From positions 1-7,639 of the forward strand of contig JALXCH010000135.1 of assembly GCA_026991005.1 (NCBI GenBank): a stretch of DNA of 7,639 nucleotides. The letters are read 5' to 3'. Shown here in pieces: positions 1 through 6,506 of the stretch; position 1 is the first letter of the stretch; each line of letters starts with the position of its first letter. The notes under the pieces were generated by a model. The model worked only from the letters and a program-made list of their open reading frames with translations, was not told where the DNA came from and made no database searches. The stretch comes from Calditrichia bacterium (GTDB lineage: Bacteria > Calditrichota > Calditrichia > RBG-13-44-9). A program made the position numbers and the translations under genes.

Positions 1-718
1 TCCGGGCGATATTCAGTGCAAATGCTGTTTTTCCCATGGAAGGACGTCCCGCCAGAACAATTAAATCCGATTTCTGAAATCCTGCCAGAATGTTGTCCAG
101 ATCGCGATATCCGGAATGGACTCCCGTTACTCCTTCCCGTGAGGTGGCGTGGAGTTTCTCCAGTTCATGGATGGTTTCTAAAATAACGGGTTTGACCCAC
201 TGATAACTCTTCTGCCGGGAATACTGGGAAATGCTTAAAATGTCCGTCTCAGCACGATCCAGAATCTTCTCAGCATCCTCTTCTTCATCGTAAGCCGTTT
301 TAATAATTCCGTTGCACACAGTAATTAACTGGCGCAACATGGCTTTATCTCGAATGATTTTTAGATGATACTCAATGTTGGCTGCCGAGGGCACTCCCGC
401 TGTGAGCTCAGCCAGATAGTAAGATCCTCCCGCCTCATCCAGTTCATTGCGGCGTTTTAACTCCTCGTTCACCGAATACAAATCAATGGGTTCATTCTTC
501 TCATAAAGGGCTACCATAGCCAGGAATATTTTCCGATGTGCTTCCCGATAGAAAGCTCGTTCATCAATTTGCTCAATCGCTTTTCCCACAGCTTCGCTGT
601 CGATTAGCATGGCGCCCAGCACAGAACGTTCCAGCTCCACTGCCTGAGGGGGTACTCGCGCCCCTGCTTCTAACTGGACGTCCGTTAAATCTTCCGTTTT
701 TTTCTTGCGCTTAGCCAT
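1..718 (-). CDS. dnaB: Replicative DNA helicase DnaB, N-terminal half (cut by window start)
   Basis: DnaB is the hexameric ATP-driven helicase that unwinds DNA at the replication fork and works with primase. I translated 239 residues. A lysine-rich start (MAKRKKKTED) is followed by the helical N-terminal domain at about 22-130 (VPPQAVELERSVLGAMLID at 22-40; RAFYREAHRKIF near 74-85). A linker leads to the RecA-like ATPase domain (GYRDLDNILAGF near 203-214), ending just after Walker A, GRPSMGKT at 224-231 with Lys230. About half of the family's usual 450-500 residues is visible; Walker B and the DNA-binding loops lie outside. No intein interrupts Walker A. The ATG at 718 is supported by CAGGAG five bases upstream. 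It is the last visible gene of the minus-strand run, 40 nt after the uracil-DNA glycosylase gene. Family assignment is secure. Confidence 0.97.
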   Translation of the reverse strand, partial: MAKRKKKTEDLTDVQLEAGARVPPQAVELERSVLGAMLIDSEAVGKAIEQIDERAFYREAHRKIFLAMVALYEKNEPIDLYSVNEELKRRNELDEAGGSYYLAELTAGVPSAANIEYHLKIIRDKAMLRQLITVCNGIIKTAYDEEEDAEKILDRAETDILSISQYSRQKSYQWVKPVILETIHELEKLHATSREGVTGVHSGYRDLDNILAGFQKSDLIVLAGRPSMGKTAFALNIAR

Positions 719-743
719 GAATACTCCTGTGAAATCGGGTTAC

Positions 744-761
744 TGATAAAAACCTTTATCA
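744..761 (-). repeat. 7-bp perfect inverted repeat at the glycosylase stop codon
   Basis: TGATAAA and TTTATCA face each other across a 4-base loop; on the coding strand this reads TGATAAA-GGTT-TTTATCA. The first TGA is the stop codon of the uracil-DNA glycosylase gene, and the repeat ends 25 bases before the dnaB start. It has no following T tract and an AT-rich stem, so it does not look like an intrinsic terminator. It could be a weak mRNA hairpin between two cistrons, a protein site, or chance. Confidence 0.4.
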
Positions 762-1547
762 ATGCCCTGTCTTTCCCCGCCGTATTTTTTCGTGGTATAA
801 TTCTGCCAGAAATTTAAAATCTTCCAGCGTGGGATTCAATAGTCCGCCATTTCGCAGAATTGCCGCTGGGTGGTAGGTCACAATCATATCCACCCCACGA
901 TATTGCCACAGTCGTCCGCGCATCTGTTTTAAAGAGGCATTGGTTTCCAGAAGATTCTGCGCAGCCACCCGACCCAGTGCTACAATTATTTTAGGTTGAA
1001 TCATCTCAATTTGGGTGTACAAGTACGGAATGCATTGCTGCACCTCGCCGGGCAGGGGATCGCGGTTGTTGGGTGGACGACATTTCAGAATGTTAGCGAT
1101 GAACACATCCTCCCGTTTCAGATGAATGTGAGCCAGCAGTTTATCCAGCAGCTTTCCCGCCCTTCCCACAAAAGGAATTCCGGTACGGTCTTCATCGGCA
1201 CCCGGGGCTTCGCCAATAAACATGATGTCCGCATTCTCGTTCCCATCCCCAAACACGAATTTGGTGCGGCTTTTACTCAAAGCACATTTGGCACAGGTGT
1301 TGATGCTACGCATGAAATCCCACAAAGGGGTGTGAGGCTTTTCGTCGGGATTGAATTCCGTTCTGGTTTTAGGAGGTTGTTTCATAGGTGCCTTTCGTTG
1401 AGGTTGTGGAGGAATTGTGGGCTGGATCCGGGGAAGTTCTGCTTCTAACCGGGCAATTCGCCGGGAATCTACAAAGAAATCTTTTCCGTAAACATCTCGA
1501 TAATATTGTAAGAAATATTCCAGCTTTTCCAGAATTTCGCGATTCAT
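759..1547 (-). CDS. udg: Family 4 uracil-DNA glycosylase (iron-sulfur type)
   Basis: This enzyme removes uracil from DNA, starting base-excision repair of deaminated cytosine. The predicted product has 262 residues. Four cysteines, C85, C88, C156 and C172, have almost the same spacing as the 4Fe-4S ligands of the Thermus family 4 enzyme. Motif A is GEAPG at 112-116, followed by [13 protein letters not shown] at 126-138. The second active-site motif is the HP of TYHPAAILR at 226-227. Residues 1-84 before the first cysteine form a charged helix-like stretch and then a proline-rich linker (about 40-75), longer than in compact family members. I chose the ATG at 1547, 16 bases after the coaBC stop. 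The frame stays open to 1640, but that would overlap coaBC by about 77 nt and add non-conserved residues. No strong Shine-Dalgarno is visible, so coupling to coaBC translation is likely. Family call is strong; exact start less so. Confidence 0.93.
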   Translation of the reverse strand: MNREILEKLEYFLQYYRDVYGKDFFVDSRRIARLEAELPRIQPTIPPQPQRKAPMKQPPKTRTEFNPDEKPHTPLWDFMRSINTCAKCALSKSRTKFVFGDGNENADIMFIGEAPGADEDRTGIPFVGRAGKLLDKLLAHIHLKREDVFIANILKCRPPNNRDPLPGEVQQCIPYLYTQIEMIQPKIIVALGRVAAQNLLETNASLKQMRGRLWQYRGVDMIVTYHPAAILRNGGLLNPTLEDFKFLAELYHEKIRRGKTGH

Positions 1548-1563
1548 TTGAGTTTCAAATAGG

Positions 1564-2781
1564 TTATTTTTTGAAAAGTTGAACGATCTCGTCAAAAATA
1601 TGATATGCCACATCCAGCTTCGGGAGTAATGGCAATTCACGGGTGCTCCCGTCCCGGCGGAAAATCGTTACCCGATTGGTATCCGTGGCAAAACCTGCTC
1701 CTTTTTCCCGGGGATTGTTGAGCACAATCATATCCAGATTCTTGCGGTGCAGCTTCTCTCGAGCATTTTTCTCTGCATCGTCTGTTTCTACCGCAAATCC
1801 TACAATAACCTGCTGTGGATGCCGTCGTTGGGCAATTTCTCCAAGAATATCGGTGGTTCGTTTGAGTTTCAGAATGAAATCGCCGGTCTGTTTTTTGAGT
1901 TTGCTGGAAGTCGGACTCTCCGGTGTGTAATCCGCAATGGCGGCACTGCTAATGTACACATCGGTGCCCGGGAAATATTTCTCTACTGCTTTCCACATTT
2001 CCGAAGCGGTTTGTACCGGCACGGTGGTGACCTCTGCCGGTAAGGGTAAATCGGAATTCCCGTTGATTAAAATTACCCGGGCACCTCGGGCAAAAGCTTC
2101 CCAGGCCAGAGCAAATCCCATTTTACCTGTGGCGCGATTGGTCAGTATGCGCACCGGATCAATGGGCTCTTCTGTACGTCCGGCAGTAATTAAAACCTGC
2201 TGCCCGGTTAGACTGGCCCTCTGGGGATGAATGGCTCGATAAAGGTACTGCACCAGGTGGGGAAGCGAAGCCAGACGTCCCATACCGGTGTAGCCTTCTG
2301 CTAAAAAACCTTCCTCCGGAGGACAGATCAGGTAACCCAGCTGTTTCAGTTTTGTCACATTTTCCTGAAGAATAGGATTTTCCCACATGTGCACGTTCAT
2401 GGCGGGAGCAATCACCACCAGCGCTTTTAATGCAGCAACTACCGTGGTGAGTAAATCGTCAGCAATTCCGGAAGCAATTTTTCCAATAAAATTGTAAGAA
2501 GCCGGTGCAATAATAGCCGCATCCACACGGTCTGCCAGGTGAATGTGGTGAGTGCCGGTAAACTGTTGCTCCGGGAACATCTCGACCCCTACTGGGTTAC
2601 GGGATAGCGTTTCCAGTGTTAGGCGGGTGACGAATTTCTCAGCGGCGGATGTCATCACCACATGGACTTCGGCTTCCTGGGTTACCAGATAGCGAATCAG
2701 CTCGATGGTTTTGTAAGCTGCAATTCCCCCGGTTATTCCCACCAGAATCGTTTTACCACGAAATCGTTCAGTCGGAAACAT
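1564..2781 (-). CDS. coaBC: Bifunctional CoaBC: phosphopantothenoylcysteine decarboxylase / phosphopantothenate-cysteine ligase
   Basis: CoaBC makes 4'-phosphopantetheine in two steps of coenzyme A synthesis: CoaB joins cysteine to phosphopantothenate using CTP, and the FMN-dependent CoaC half decarboxylates the product. The 405 residues match the usual length. CoaC (about 9-185) shows the FMN loop GITGGIAAYKT, the catalytic His79 in HHIHLA, APASYNFIGKIASG, and PAMN at 126-129. The recognition-clamp motif reads AEGYTGMGR (161-169), with Glu162 where E. coli has the active-site Cys158. CoaB (about 192-400) shows ITAGRTEEPIDPVR, Asn215 in LTNRATGKMGF, the KLKK lysines at 294-297, and GFAVET at 328-333. 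The ATG lies inside the end of gmk (14-nt overlap) with AAAAGG six bases upstream, implying translational coupling. Both domains are intact in one frame. Confidence 0.96.
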   Translation of the reverse strand: MFPTERFRGKTILVGITGGIAAYKTIELIRYLVTQEAEVHVVMTSAAEKFVTRLTLETLSRNPVGVEMFPEQQFTGTHHIHLADRVDAAIIAPASYNFIGKIASGIADDLLTTVVAALKALVVIAPAMNVHMWENPILQENVTKLKQLGYLICPPEEGFLAEGYTGMGRLASLPHLVQYLYRAIHPQRASLTGQQVLITAGRTEEPIDPVRILTNRATGKMGFALAWEAFARGARVILINGNSDLPLPAEVTTVPVQTASEMWKAVEKYFPGTDVYISSAAIADYTPESPTSSKLKKQTGDFILKLKRTTDILGEIAQRRHPQQVIVGFAVETDDAEKNAREKLHRKNLDMIVLNNPREKGAGFATDTNRVTIFRRDGSTRELPLLPKLDVAYHIFDEIVQLFKK

Positions 2782-3364
2782 GACGTGCCTTTTCGCGATG
2801 TCTTTCGATAATTTCTTCGATGCGACGAATGGTCTCGTCCAGATCGTCGTTCACCACAATATAATCAAAAAAACGCGCTTTTTCATATTCAAATTGCAGG
2901 CGTTGTAATCGTTTCTCAATCTCTTTCTCATCGTCCGTATGCCGCTTTAGCAATCGCCGTCGTAACTCCTCCAGTGAGGGTGGTTTAATGAAAATCAACA
3001 CTGCTTCTGGAAACTGTTTTTTTATGTTCAGGGCACCATTGACATCGATATCGAACAACACCGTGTAACCCTGATCTAAAAGCTCCTGCACTTTGGAGCG
3101 AAGGGTTCCATACCAATGCCCATGCACGTTTTCGTATTCCAGAAAATTATTGTTTTTAATATGATTACGGAATTCTTCTTCGCTTAGAAAGTAGTAATCC
3201 ACTCCGTCCTGTTCCCGGGGACGTGGGGGACGGGTCGTTGCCGAAACAGAAATTTTGAAATCCGGGTGACGTTCCACCAATTTTTTGCAAATGGTGGTTT
3301 TACCAGCGCCGGAAGGGGCGGAAAATGCCACTAATAAGGGTGGGTTGTGATGTTTCGTATTCAT
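2768..3364 (-). CDS. gmk: Guanylate kinase
   Basis: Guanylate kinase phosphorylates GMP (and dGMP) to GDP with ATP, in the cytoplasm, feeding GTP and dGTP pools. The 198-residue product has the normal bacterial length. The P-loop is APSGAGKTT at 16-24 (Lys22). The GMP-binding part follows with SVSATTRPPRPRE (39-51), GVDYYF (54-59) and EYENVHGHWYGT (76-87). The DIDVNGA segment is at 105-111, and the lid carries the RRLLKRHTDDEKEIEKRL stretch (135-152). The C-terminus is an arginine/glutamate-rich helix. The ATG at 3364 has AAAGGGA six bases upstream. It starts 20 nt after the yicC stop and overlaps coaBC by 14 nt. A yicC-gmk order is common across bacteria. Nothing in the protein looks damaged. 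Confidence 0.97.
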   Translation of the reverse strand: MNTKHHNPPLLVAFSAPSGAGKTTICKKLVERHPDFKISVSATTRPPRPREQDGVDYYFLSEEEFRNHIKNNNFLEYENVHGHWYGTLRSKVQELLDQGYTVLFDIDVNGALNIKKQFPEAVLIFIKPPSLEELRRRLLKRHTDDEKEIEKRLQRLQFEYEKARFFDYIVVNDDLDETIRRIEEIIERHREKARHVSD

Positions 3365-3384
3365 GGAAAATCCCTTTTACCTGC

Positions 3385-4269
3385 CTACTCCACGTTTTGA
3401 ATTTGTTCCCGCATTTTTTCCACTTCTTCTTTAATGTTAACCACTCGGTGAGAAATTTCGATCATAGTGGCTTTGTTGCTCATGGTGTTTGCTTCCCGAT
3501 GCATTTCCTGGAGCAGAAAATTCAGTTTTTTACCGATGGGGGAACCGGCTTGGAGGTTTTCTCGAAAGAGTTGAATATGGCTCTGCATACGAATGGTTTC
3601 TTCGGTAATATCCACTTTATCCGAAATCAGAGCTAATTCCAGTTCCAGGCGGTTGGGATCAATCTTTTCTTCATTTAACAGCGCCAGTAACCGTTTGTAT
3701 AATCGTTCAAATTCCTGCCGGGGATTTTTTTTACCCAATTCGGCAACCTCCCGGGTCAGTGTTTCGATCCGAGCTAACCGTTCCAGCAAATCCCGACGTA
3801 AGTTTTCTCCTTCATTCGCCCGCATTCGGTTCAAATCTTCCATCACCTGTTCGGTAATACAGTACACAGTCTGGAGCAACTCTTCGTCCACCGGACTTTC
3901 TTCTTGATAGGTGATGATGTCCTTAAAGAAAAGAAGATGATCCAGCGTGATTTCCTGTTCAATTCCGGCAGCGGCGCGGATTTGTTCCAGCAAATTTTTG
4001 TACAATTTCACTGCTTCGGGATCAATTATCAGGTGTTGCAATTCTCCGTTTATTGAGGAAAAACTCAGGTTAAAAGAAATTTTCCCCCGGGTGATTTTTT
4101 TGCGAATGATGTCTTTGATGGCATTTTCCTGATCGGCAATAGCCCGCGGCAGCCGAACAATGATTTCCAGATACCGGGAGTTTAGAGCCCGAACTTCGCA
4201 GGTGATTTCGTTGTGGTTGTACTCGGTTTGCAAGGAAGCAAACCCGGTCATGCTGTACAGTGGATTCAT
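3385..4269 (-). CDS. yicC: YicC/YloC-family endoribonuclease
   Basis: YicC-family proteins are cytoplasmic RNA-binding endoribonucleases linked to sRNA and mRNA turnover and to stationary-phase survival. The 294-residue product has the full family layout. The N-terminal signature is YSMTGFAS near residue 5, then EVRALNSRYLEIIVRLP (25-41). A central acidic helical part contains MRANEGENLRRDL (149-161) and DITEETIRMQSHIQLF (220-235; first residue Asp220). The C-terminal domain has GKKLNFLLQEMHREANTMSN (246-265) and ends in VEKMREQIQNVE. I placed the start at the ATG at 4269, which has GGAG six bases upstream. A TTG in the same frame at 4281 overlaps that Shine-Dalgarno and would only add MEHQ. 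It is the first gene of the minus-strand run and diverges from the peroxiredoxin gene. Confidence 0.95.
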   Translation of the reverse strand: MNPLYSMTGFASLQTEYNHNEITCEVRALNSRYLEIIVRLPRAIADQENAIKDIIRKKITRGKISFNLSFSSINGELQHLIIDPEAVKLYKNLLEQIRAAAGIEQEITLDHLLFFKDIITYQEESPVDEELLQTVYCITEQVMEDLNRMRANEGENLRRDLLERLARIETLTREVAELGKKNPRQEFERLYKRLLALLNEEKIDPNRLELELALISDKVDITEETIRMQSHIQLFRENLQAGSPIGKKLNFLLQEMHREANTMSNKATMIEISHRVVNIKEEVEKMREQIQNVE

Positions 4270-4275
4270 CTGATG

Positions 4276-4280
4276 CTCCA
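4276..4280 (-). promoter_or_regulatory. Shine-Dalgarno site fixing the yicC start
   Basis: The minus strand reads TTGGAGCATCAGATG. GGAG stands six bases before the ATG at 4269, the usual spacing. The in-frame TTG at 4281 sits on the same bases, so it is better read as part of the ribosome site than as the start codon. Confidence 0.75.
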
Positions 4281-4348
4281 ATGATTAAACGGAAAGGGAA
4301 TTTAACAAGATGGGGGAGGGATACAAATAGCAAAAAAACAAATTGCCT

Positions 4349-4377
4349 TTCCTACCAGGGAAATTTTGTGATGTCAA
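4349..4377 (-). promoter_or_regulatory. Candidate sigma-70-type promoter for the yicC operon
   Basis: On the minus strand a perfect TTGACA (plus-strand TGTCAA at 4372-4377) is followed after 17 bases by TAGGAA (4349-4354), which matches TATAAT at only three positions. Transcription would start near 4342, giving a leader of about 70 nt before yicC. The good -35 and correct spacing make this the best candidate, but the weak -10 keeps it tentative. Confidence 0.4.
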
Positions 4378-4422
4378 TGTTTAGAAGTGATGATTGATAA
4401 AAAGATAGGGAAGATTAATATT

Positions 4423-4442
4423 ATAATAGTAATGATTATTAT
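4423..4442. promoter_or_regulatory. AT-rich inverted repeat, possible Fur/PerR-family operator
   Basis: ATAATAGT and ATTATTAT face each other across AATG, with 7 of 8 pairs matching. The length and A/T pattern resemble Fur-superfamily operators such as the PerR box TTATAATnATTATAA, though the 4-base centre differs from the 7-1-7 layout. It overlaps TATAAT hexamers on both strands (4422-4427 plus; 4420-4425 minus) and lies between yicC and the peroxiredoxin gene, where a peroxide- or metal-responsive site would make sense. AT-rich intergenic DNA also makes such repeats by chance. Confidence 0.35.
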
Positions 4443-4456
4443 TTGTAACTTTTTAG

Positions 4457-4486
4457 TTGCAAATGAATCTCAAGAGTAGTTATTTT
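4457..4486 (+). promoter_or_regulatory. Weak candidate promoter for the peroxiredoxin gene
   Basis: TTGCAA (4457-4462) and TATTTT (4481-4486) are 18 bases apart and would give a leader of about 50 nt. Each is an imperfect match to the sigma-70 hexamers. A perfect TATAAT lies further up at 4422-4427, but its nearest -35-like element, TTGATA at 4394-4399, is 22 bases away, which is too far. Confidence 0.25.
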
Positions 4487-4540
4487 AAAGCAACAGGATG
4501 ATGAACTTGAAACGTTAATCAAACACAACAGGAGGAAATT

Positions 4541-5209
4541 ATGTGCGAAGTTCAGGAAAATGTCCAGCAGGAATATCAGGGTTTACCCCGGCTTAATGAA
4601 CCGGCACCGCAATTTACGGCCAATACCACCAAAGGTCCGTTGAGCCTCTCGGATTTTAAAGGGAAATGGGTGGTGTTGTTTTCTCATCCTGCCGATTTTA
4701 CCCCGGTATGTACCACCGAGTTTATTGCTTTTGCTAAAAAATATGAAGAATTCAAAAAGCGTGATGTGGAAGTTGTGGGATTAAGCATCGATAGTATTTA
4801 TTCCCACATTGCCTGGATTCGCAATATCGAAGAGAAATTCGGAGTGAAGATTCCTTTTCCGGTGATTGCAGATCTGGATATGAAGGTCGCCCGTTTGTAC
4901 GGGATGGTGCATCCGCAGGCATCGGACACCAGTGCCGTGCGGGCTGTGTTTGTGATTGACCCGGGACAGATTTTGCGAGCTATGGTTTACTATCCCTTAA
5001 CCAACGGTCGCAGCATTGATGAAATCCTGCGGCTGGTGGAGGCGTTGCAGACTTCGGATGAATATGGAGTCGCAACGCCGGAAAATTGGCATCCGGGAGA
5101 TCCTGTCATAGTACCTCCTCCCGCCACCCAGCAGGAAGCCGAAGAACGGGTTAAACAGCCCTATGAGGTGGTGGATTGGTATTTTTCACGGAAGAAACTG
5201 GAGGAATAG
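4541..5209 (+). CDS. 1-Cys peroxiredoxin of the Prx6 / archaeal-type subfamily
   Basis: Peroxiredoxins reduce hydrogen peroxide and organic peroxides through an active-site cysteine. The 222-residue product has the thioredoxin-fold core with [14 protein letters not shown] at 47-60: Pro50, Thr54 and peroxidatic Cys57 form the PxxxTxxC motif. Arg134 in AVRAVFVID is the expected supporting arginine. The C-terminal [13 protein letters not shown] (182-194) marks the Prx6/archaeal group. The tail [11 protein letters not shown] has Ser216 and Val210 where Aeropyrum-type enzymes carry cysteines. The only other cysteine is Cys2, so it should act as a 1-Cys enzyme unless Cys2 takes part. No signal peptide, so cytoplasmic. 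The ATG follows a perfect AGGAGG five bases upstream, suggesting strong translation. It is a single-gene unit, divergent from yicC and closed by a terminator. Confidence 0.95.
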   Translation: MCEVQENVQQEYQGLPRLNEPAPQFTANTTKGPLSLSDFKGKWVVLFSHPADFTPVCTTEFIAFAKKYEEFKKRDVEVVGLSIDSIYSHIAWIRNIEEKFGVKIPFPVIADLDMKVARLYGMVHPQASDTSAVRAVFVIDPGQILRAMVYYPLTNGRSIDEILRLVEALQTSDEYGVATPENWHPGDPVIVPPPATQQEAEERVKQPYEVVDWYFSRKKLEE

Positions 5210-5230
5210 CCCTTTACCAGATGCGTTGAA

Positions 5231-5255
5231 GGCGGGATTTTTTCCCGCCTTTTTT
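5231..5255 (+). terminator. Rho-independent terminator after the peroxiredoxin gene
   Basis: GGCGGGA (5231-5237) pairs perfectly with TCCCGCC (5243-5249) across a five-T loop, and six T's follow. It starts 21 bases after the stop codon. The other strand has no T run after the stem, so it serves the plus strand only. Confidence 0.93.
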
Positions 5256-5426
5256 GTTTTAATACTTCGAGCTGGATTGAAGGGGAGAAGATGTAAAATT
5301 GATGAAAAATTGTATGGTCACAATCAATCTTACTGGTGTTTATTTTTCTAGAATTAAACAGCATTAGAAACACAGAAATTCCAATCCAATTTTAAATTAA
5401 GAGGCAAGTAGTCTTTTAAAAAATTG

Positions 5427-6506
5427 TTATTCCCTTTGTCGGGGTGGATCATTCAACCCCACTAAAATACTTTGTAACCGATTTTCGATGGCATTCCAGG
5501 GGATGTGGGACAGGCAGTTGCCATAGGGACATCGCTTAATATTACAGCTTTTGCAGGGGGAAATATCAGGTGTGAGTACCGAATCGAGGCGATTGTACGG
5601 TCCCCAGCGTTTGGGGGAGCAGGGTGTTGCCGGGCAGTAAAAAGCGAGTGCGGGAACATCGAAAGCTCTGGCAATGTGCAAAGGACCGGTGCTGTTGGAA
5701 ATGAATAATCGACTTCCGGCAATGATTCCCATGTAGGTTTCCAGATCCCACTCACCTACCACAGCATGAATGCGTTCTCGGGAAGGTAATTGTTGCAGCA
5801 AATCGTTTACTAAATTCTGCTCTTTCCCATTGCCTACAATGAGTAGTTGCAATGCACTGTGCCTCTGCAGATAGTGAGCAATTCGGGCAAATTGTTCAAT
5901 GGGAAGGCGAGGCGCCGAACCACCGCTTCCGGGATGAATAATTGCGTAAGGCGTTGTGAGTCCCAGTTTATTTAACGCTTTCTGCCGAAGATGAAGAAGT
6001 GTTTCGTCTCGCTGAAAATCAAAAACCACTTCTTCGGGGTGGGGAAGGCGGGGAACAAAATCCCGAAGCAGGGAGAAATTGTACTCCAGTTCATGCTTTT
6101 CCCCTTTTTTGCGGTGCTCGAAAATGCGCCGATTGAGGAAAATCGCGCTCCAGCGGTAACCGCTTCCCACCCGAAGGGGAATTCCTGCCCGATACAGAGC
6201 CAGAGAAAGTCCCGGTTGGGGGAAAAATAGAAATGCCGCATCGAATCGGTGGAATTTTAACTGCCGGGCTAAGCGCAGGTGTCCCTGCAGGCCAGCATGT
6301 TCATCCTCCGGACGGTAAATGAGAATTTCGTCAATTCCGGAGTAATGGCGGAGGAGGGGAGCTGTGTAAGCCCGGGTGAGGAAGGCAATGCGAGCATGCG
6401 GGTAATACTTGCGGAGCCAGGACACGGTGGGGGTGGTGAGAACCACATCCCCAATTCGGTCGGTACGAATCAGTAAAATATGGTGTAGATTATTTTTCAT
6501 GGCCAT
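5427..6506 (-). CDS. GT9 glycosyltransferase, ADP-heptose:LPS heptosyltransferase-like
   Basis: GT9 enzymes of the WaaF/WaaC type add heptose from ADP-heptose to the lipopolysaccharide inner core on the cytoplasmic side of the inner membrane. The 359-residue product has both GT-B halves: ILLIRTDRIGDVVLTTP at 10-26, and in the C-terminal half IIHPGSGGSAPRLP (189-202), LLIVGNGKEQ (221-230) and the donor-site motif SNSTGPLHIARA (270-281). Near the end four cysteines, C318, C321, C326 and C331, form C-x2-C-x4-C-x4-C. The ATG at 6506 overlaps the GT2 gene by 17 nt; a second in-frame ATG at 6500 is equally possible, and neither has a clear Shine-Dalgarno, so coupling to GT2 translation is likely. 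Family is clear; that the sugar is heptose is inferred. Confidence 0.9.
   Translation of the reverse strand: MAMKNNLHHILLIRTDRIGDVVLTTPTVSWLRKYYPHARIAFLTRAYTAPLLRHYSGIDEILIYRPEDEHAGLQGHLRLARQLKFHRFDAAFLFFPQPGLSLALYRAGIPLRVGSGYRWSAIFLNRRIFEHRKKGEKHELEYNFSLLRDFVPRLPHPEEVVFDFQRDETLLHLRQKALNKLGLTTPYAIIHPGSGGSAPRLPIEQFARIAHYLQRHSALQLLIVGNGKEQNLVNDLLQQLPSRERIHAVVGEWDLETYMGIIAGSRLFISNSTGPLHIARAFDVPALAFYCPATPCSPKRWGPYNRLDSVLTPDISPCKSCNIKRCPYGNCLSHIPWNAIENRLQSILVGLNDPPRQRE

Noticed and set aside
1..60. Possible DnaB intein at Walker A
   Set aside because: GRPSMGKTAFALNIAR reads through uninterrupted; later insertion sites are outside the window.
996..1448. Plus-strand open frame of 150 codons inside the glycosylase gene
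   Set aside because: It is antisense to a strongly conserved enzyme, has no recognisable domain and no ribosome site; a shadow frame.
1548..1640. Upstream extension of the glycosylase to 1640
   Set aside because: It would overlap coaBC by 77 nt, and the added residues look like out-of-frame coaBC sequence.
5163..5373. Short open frames on both strands across the end of the peroxiredoxin gene and its terminator
   Set aside because: They run through the terminator hairpin, have no ribosome site and no family resemblance.
5256..5426. Search for a minus-strand terminator or small RNA between the peroxiredoxin terminator and GT9
   Set aside because: Only short AT-rich palindromes (for example around 5389-5399) and a loose GATTGA/TCAATC pair; no stem with a T run for the minus strand.
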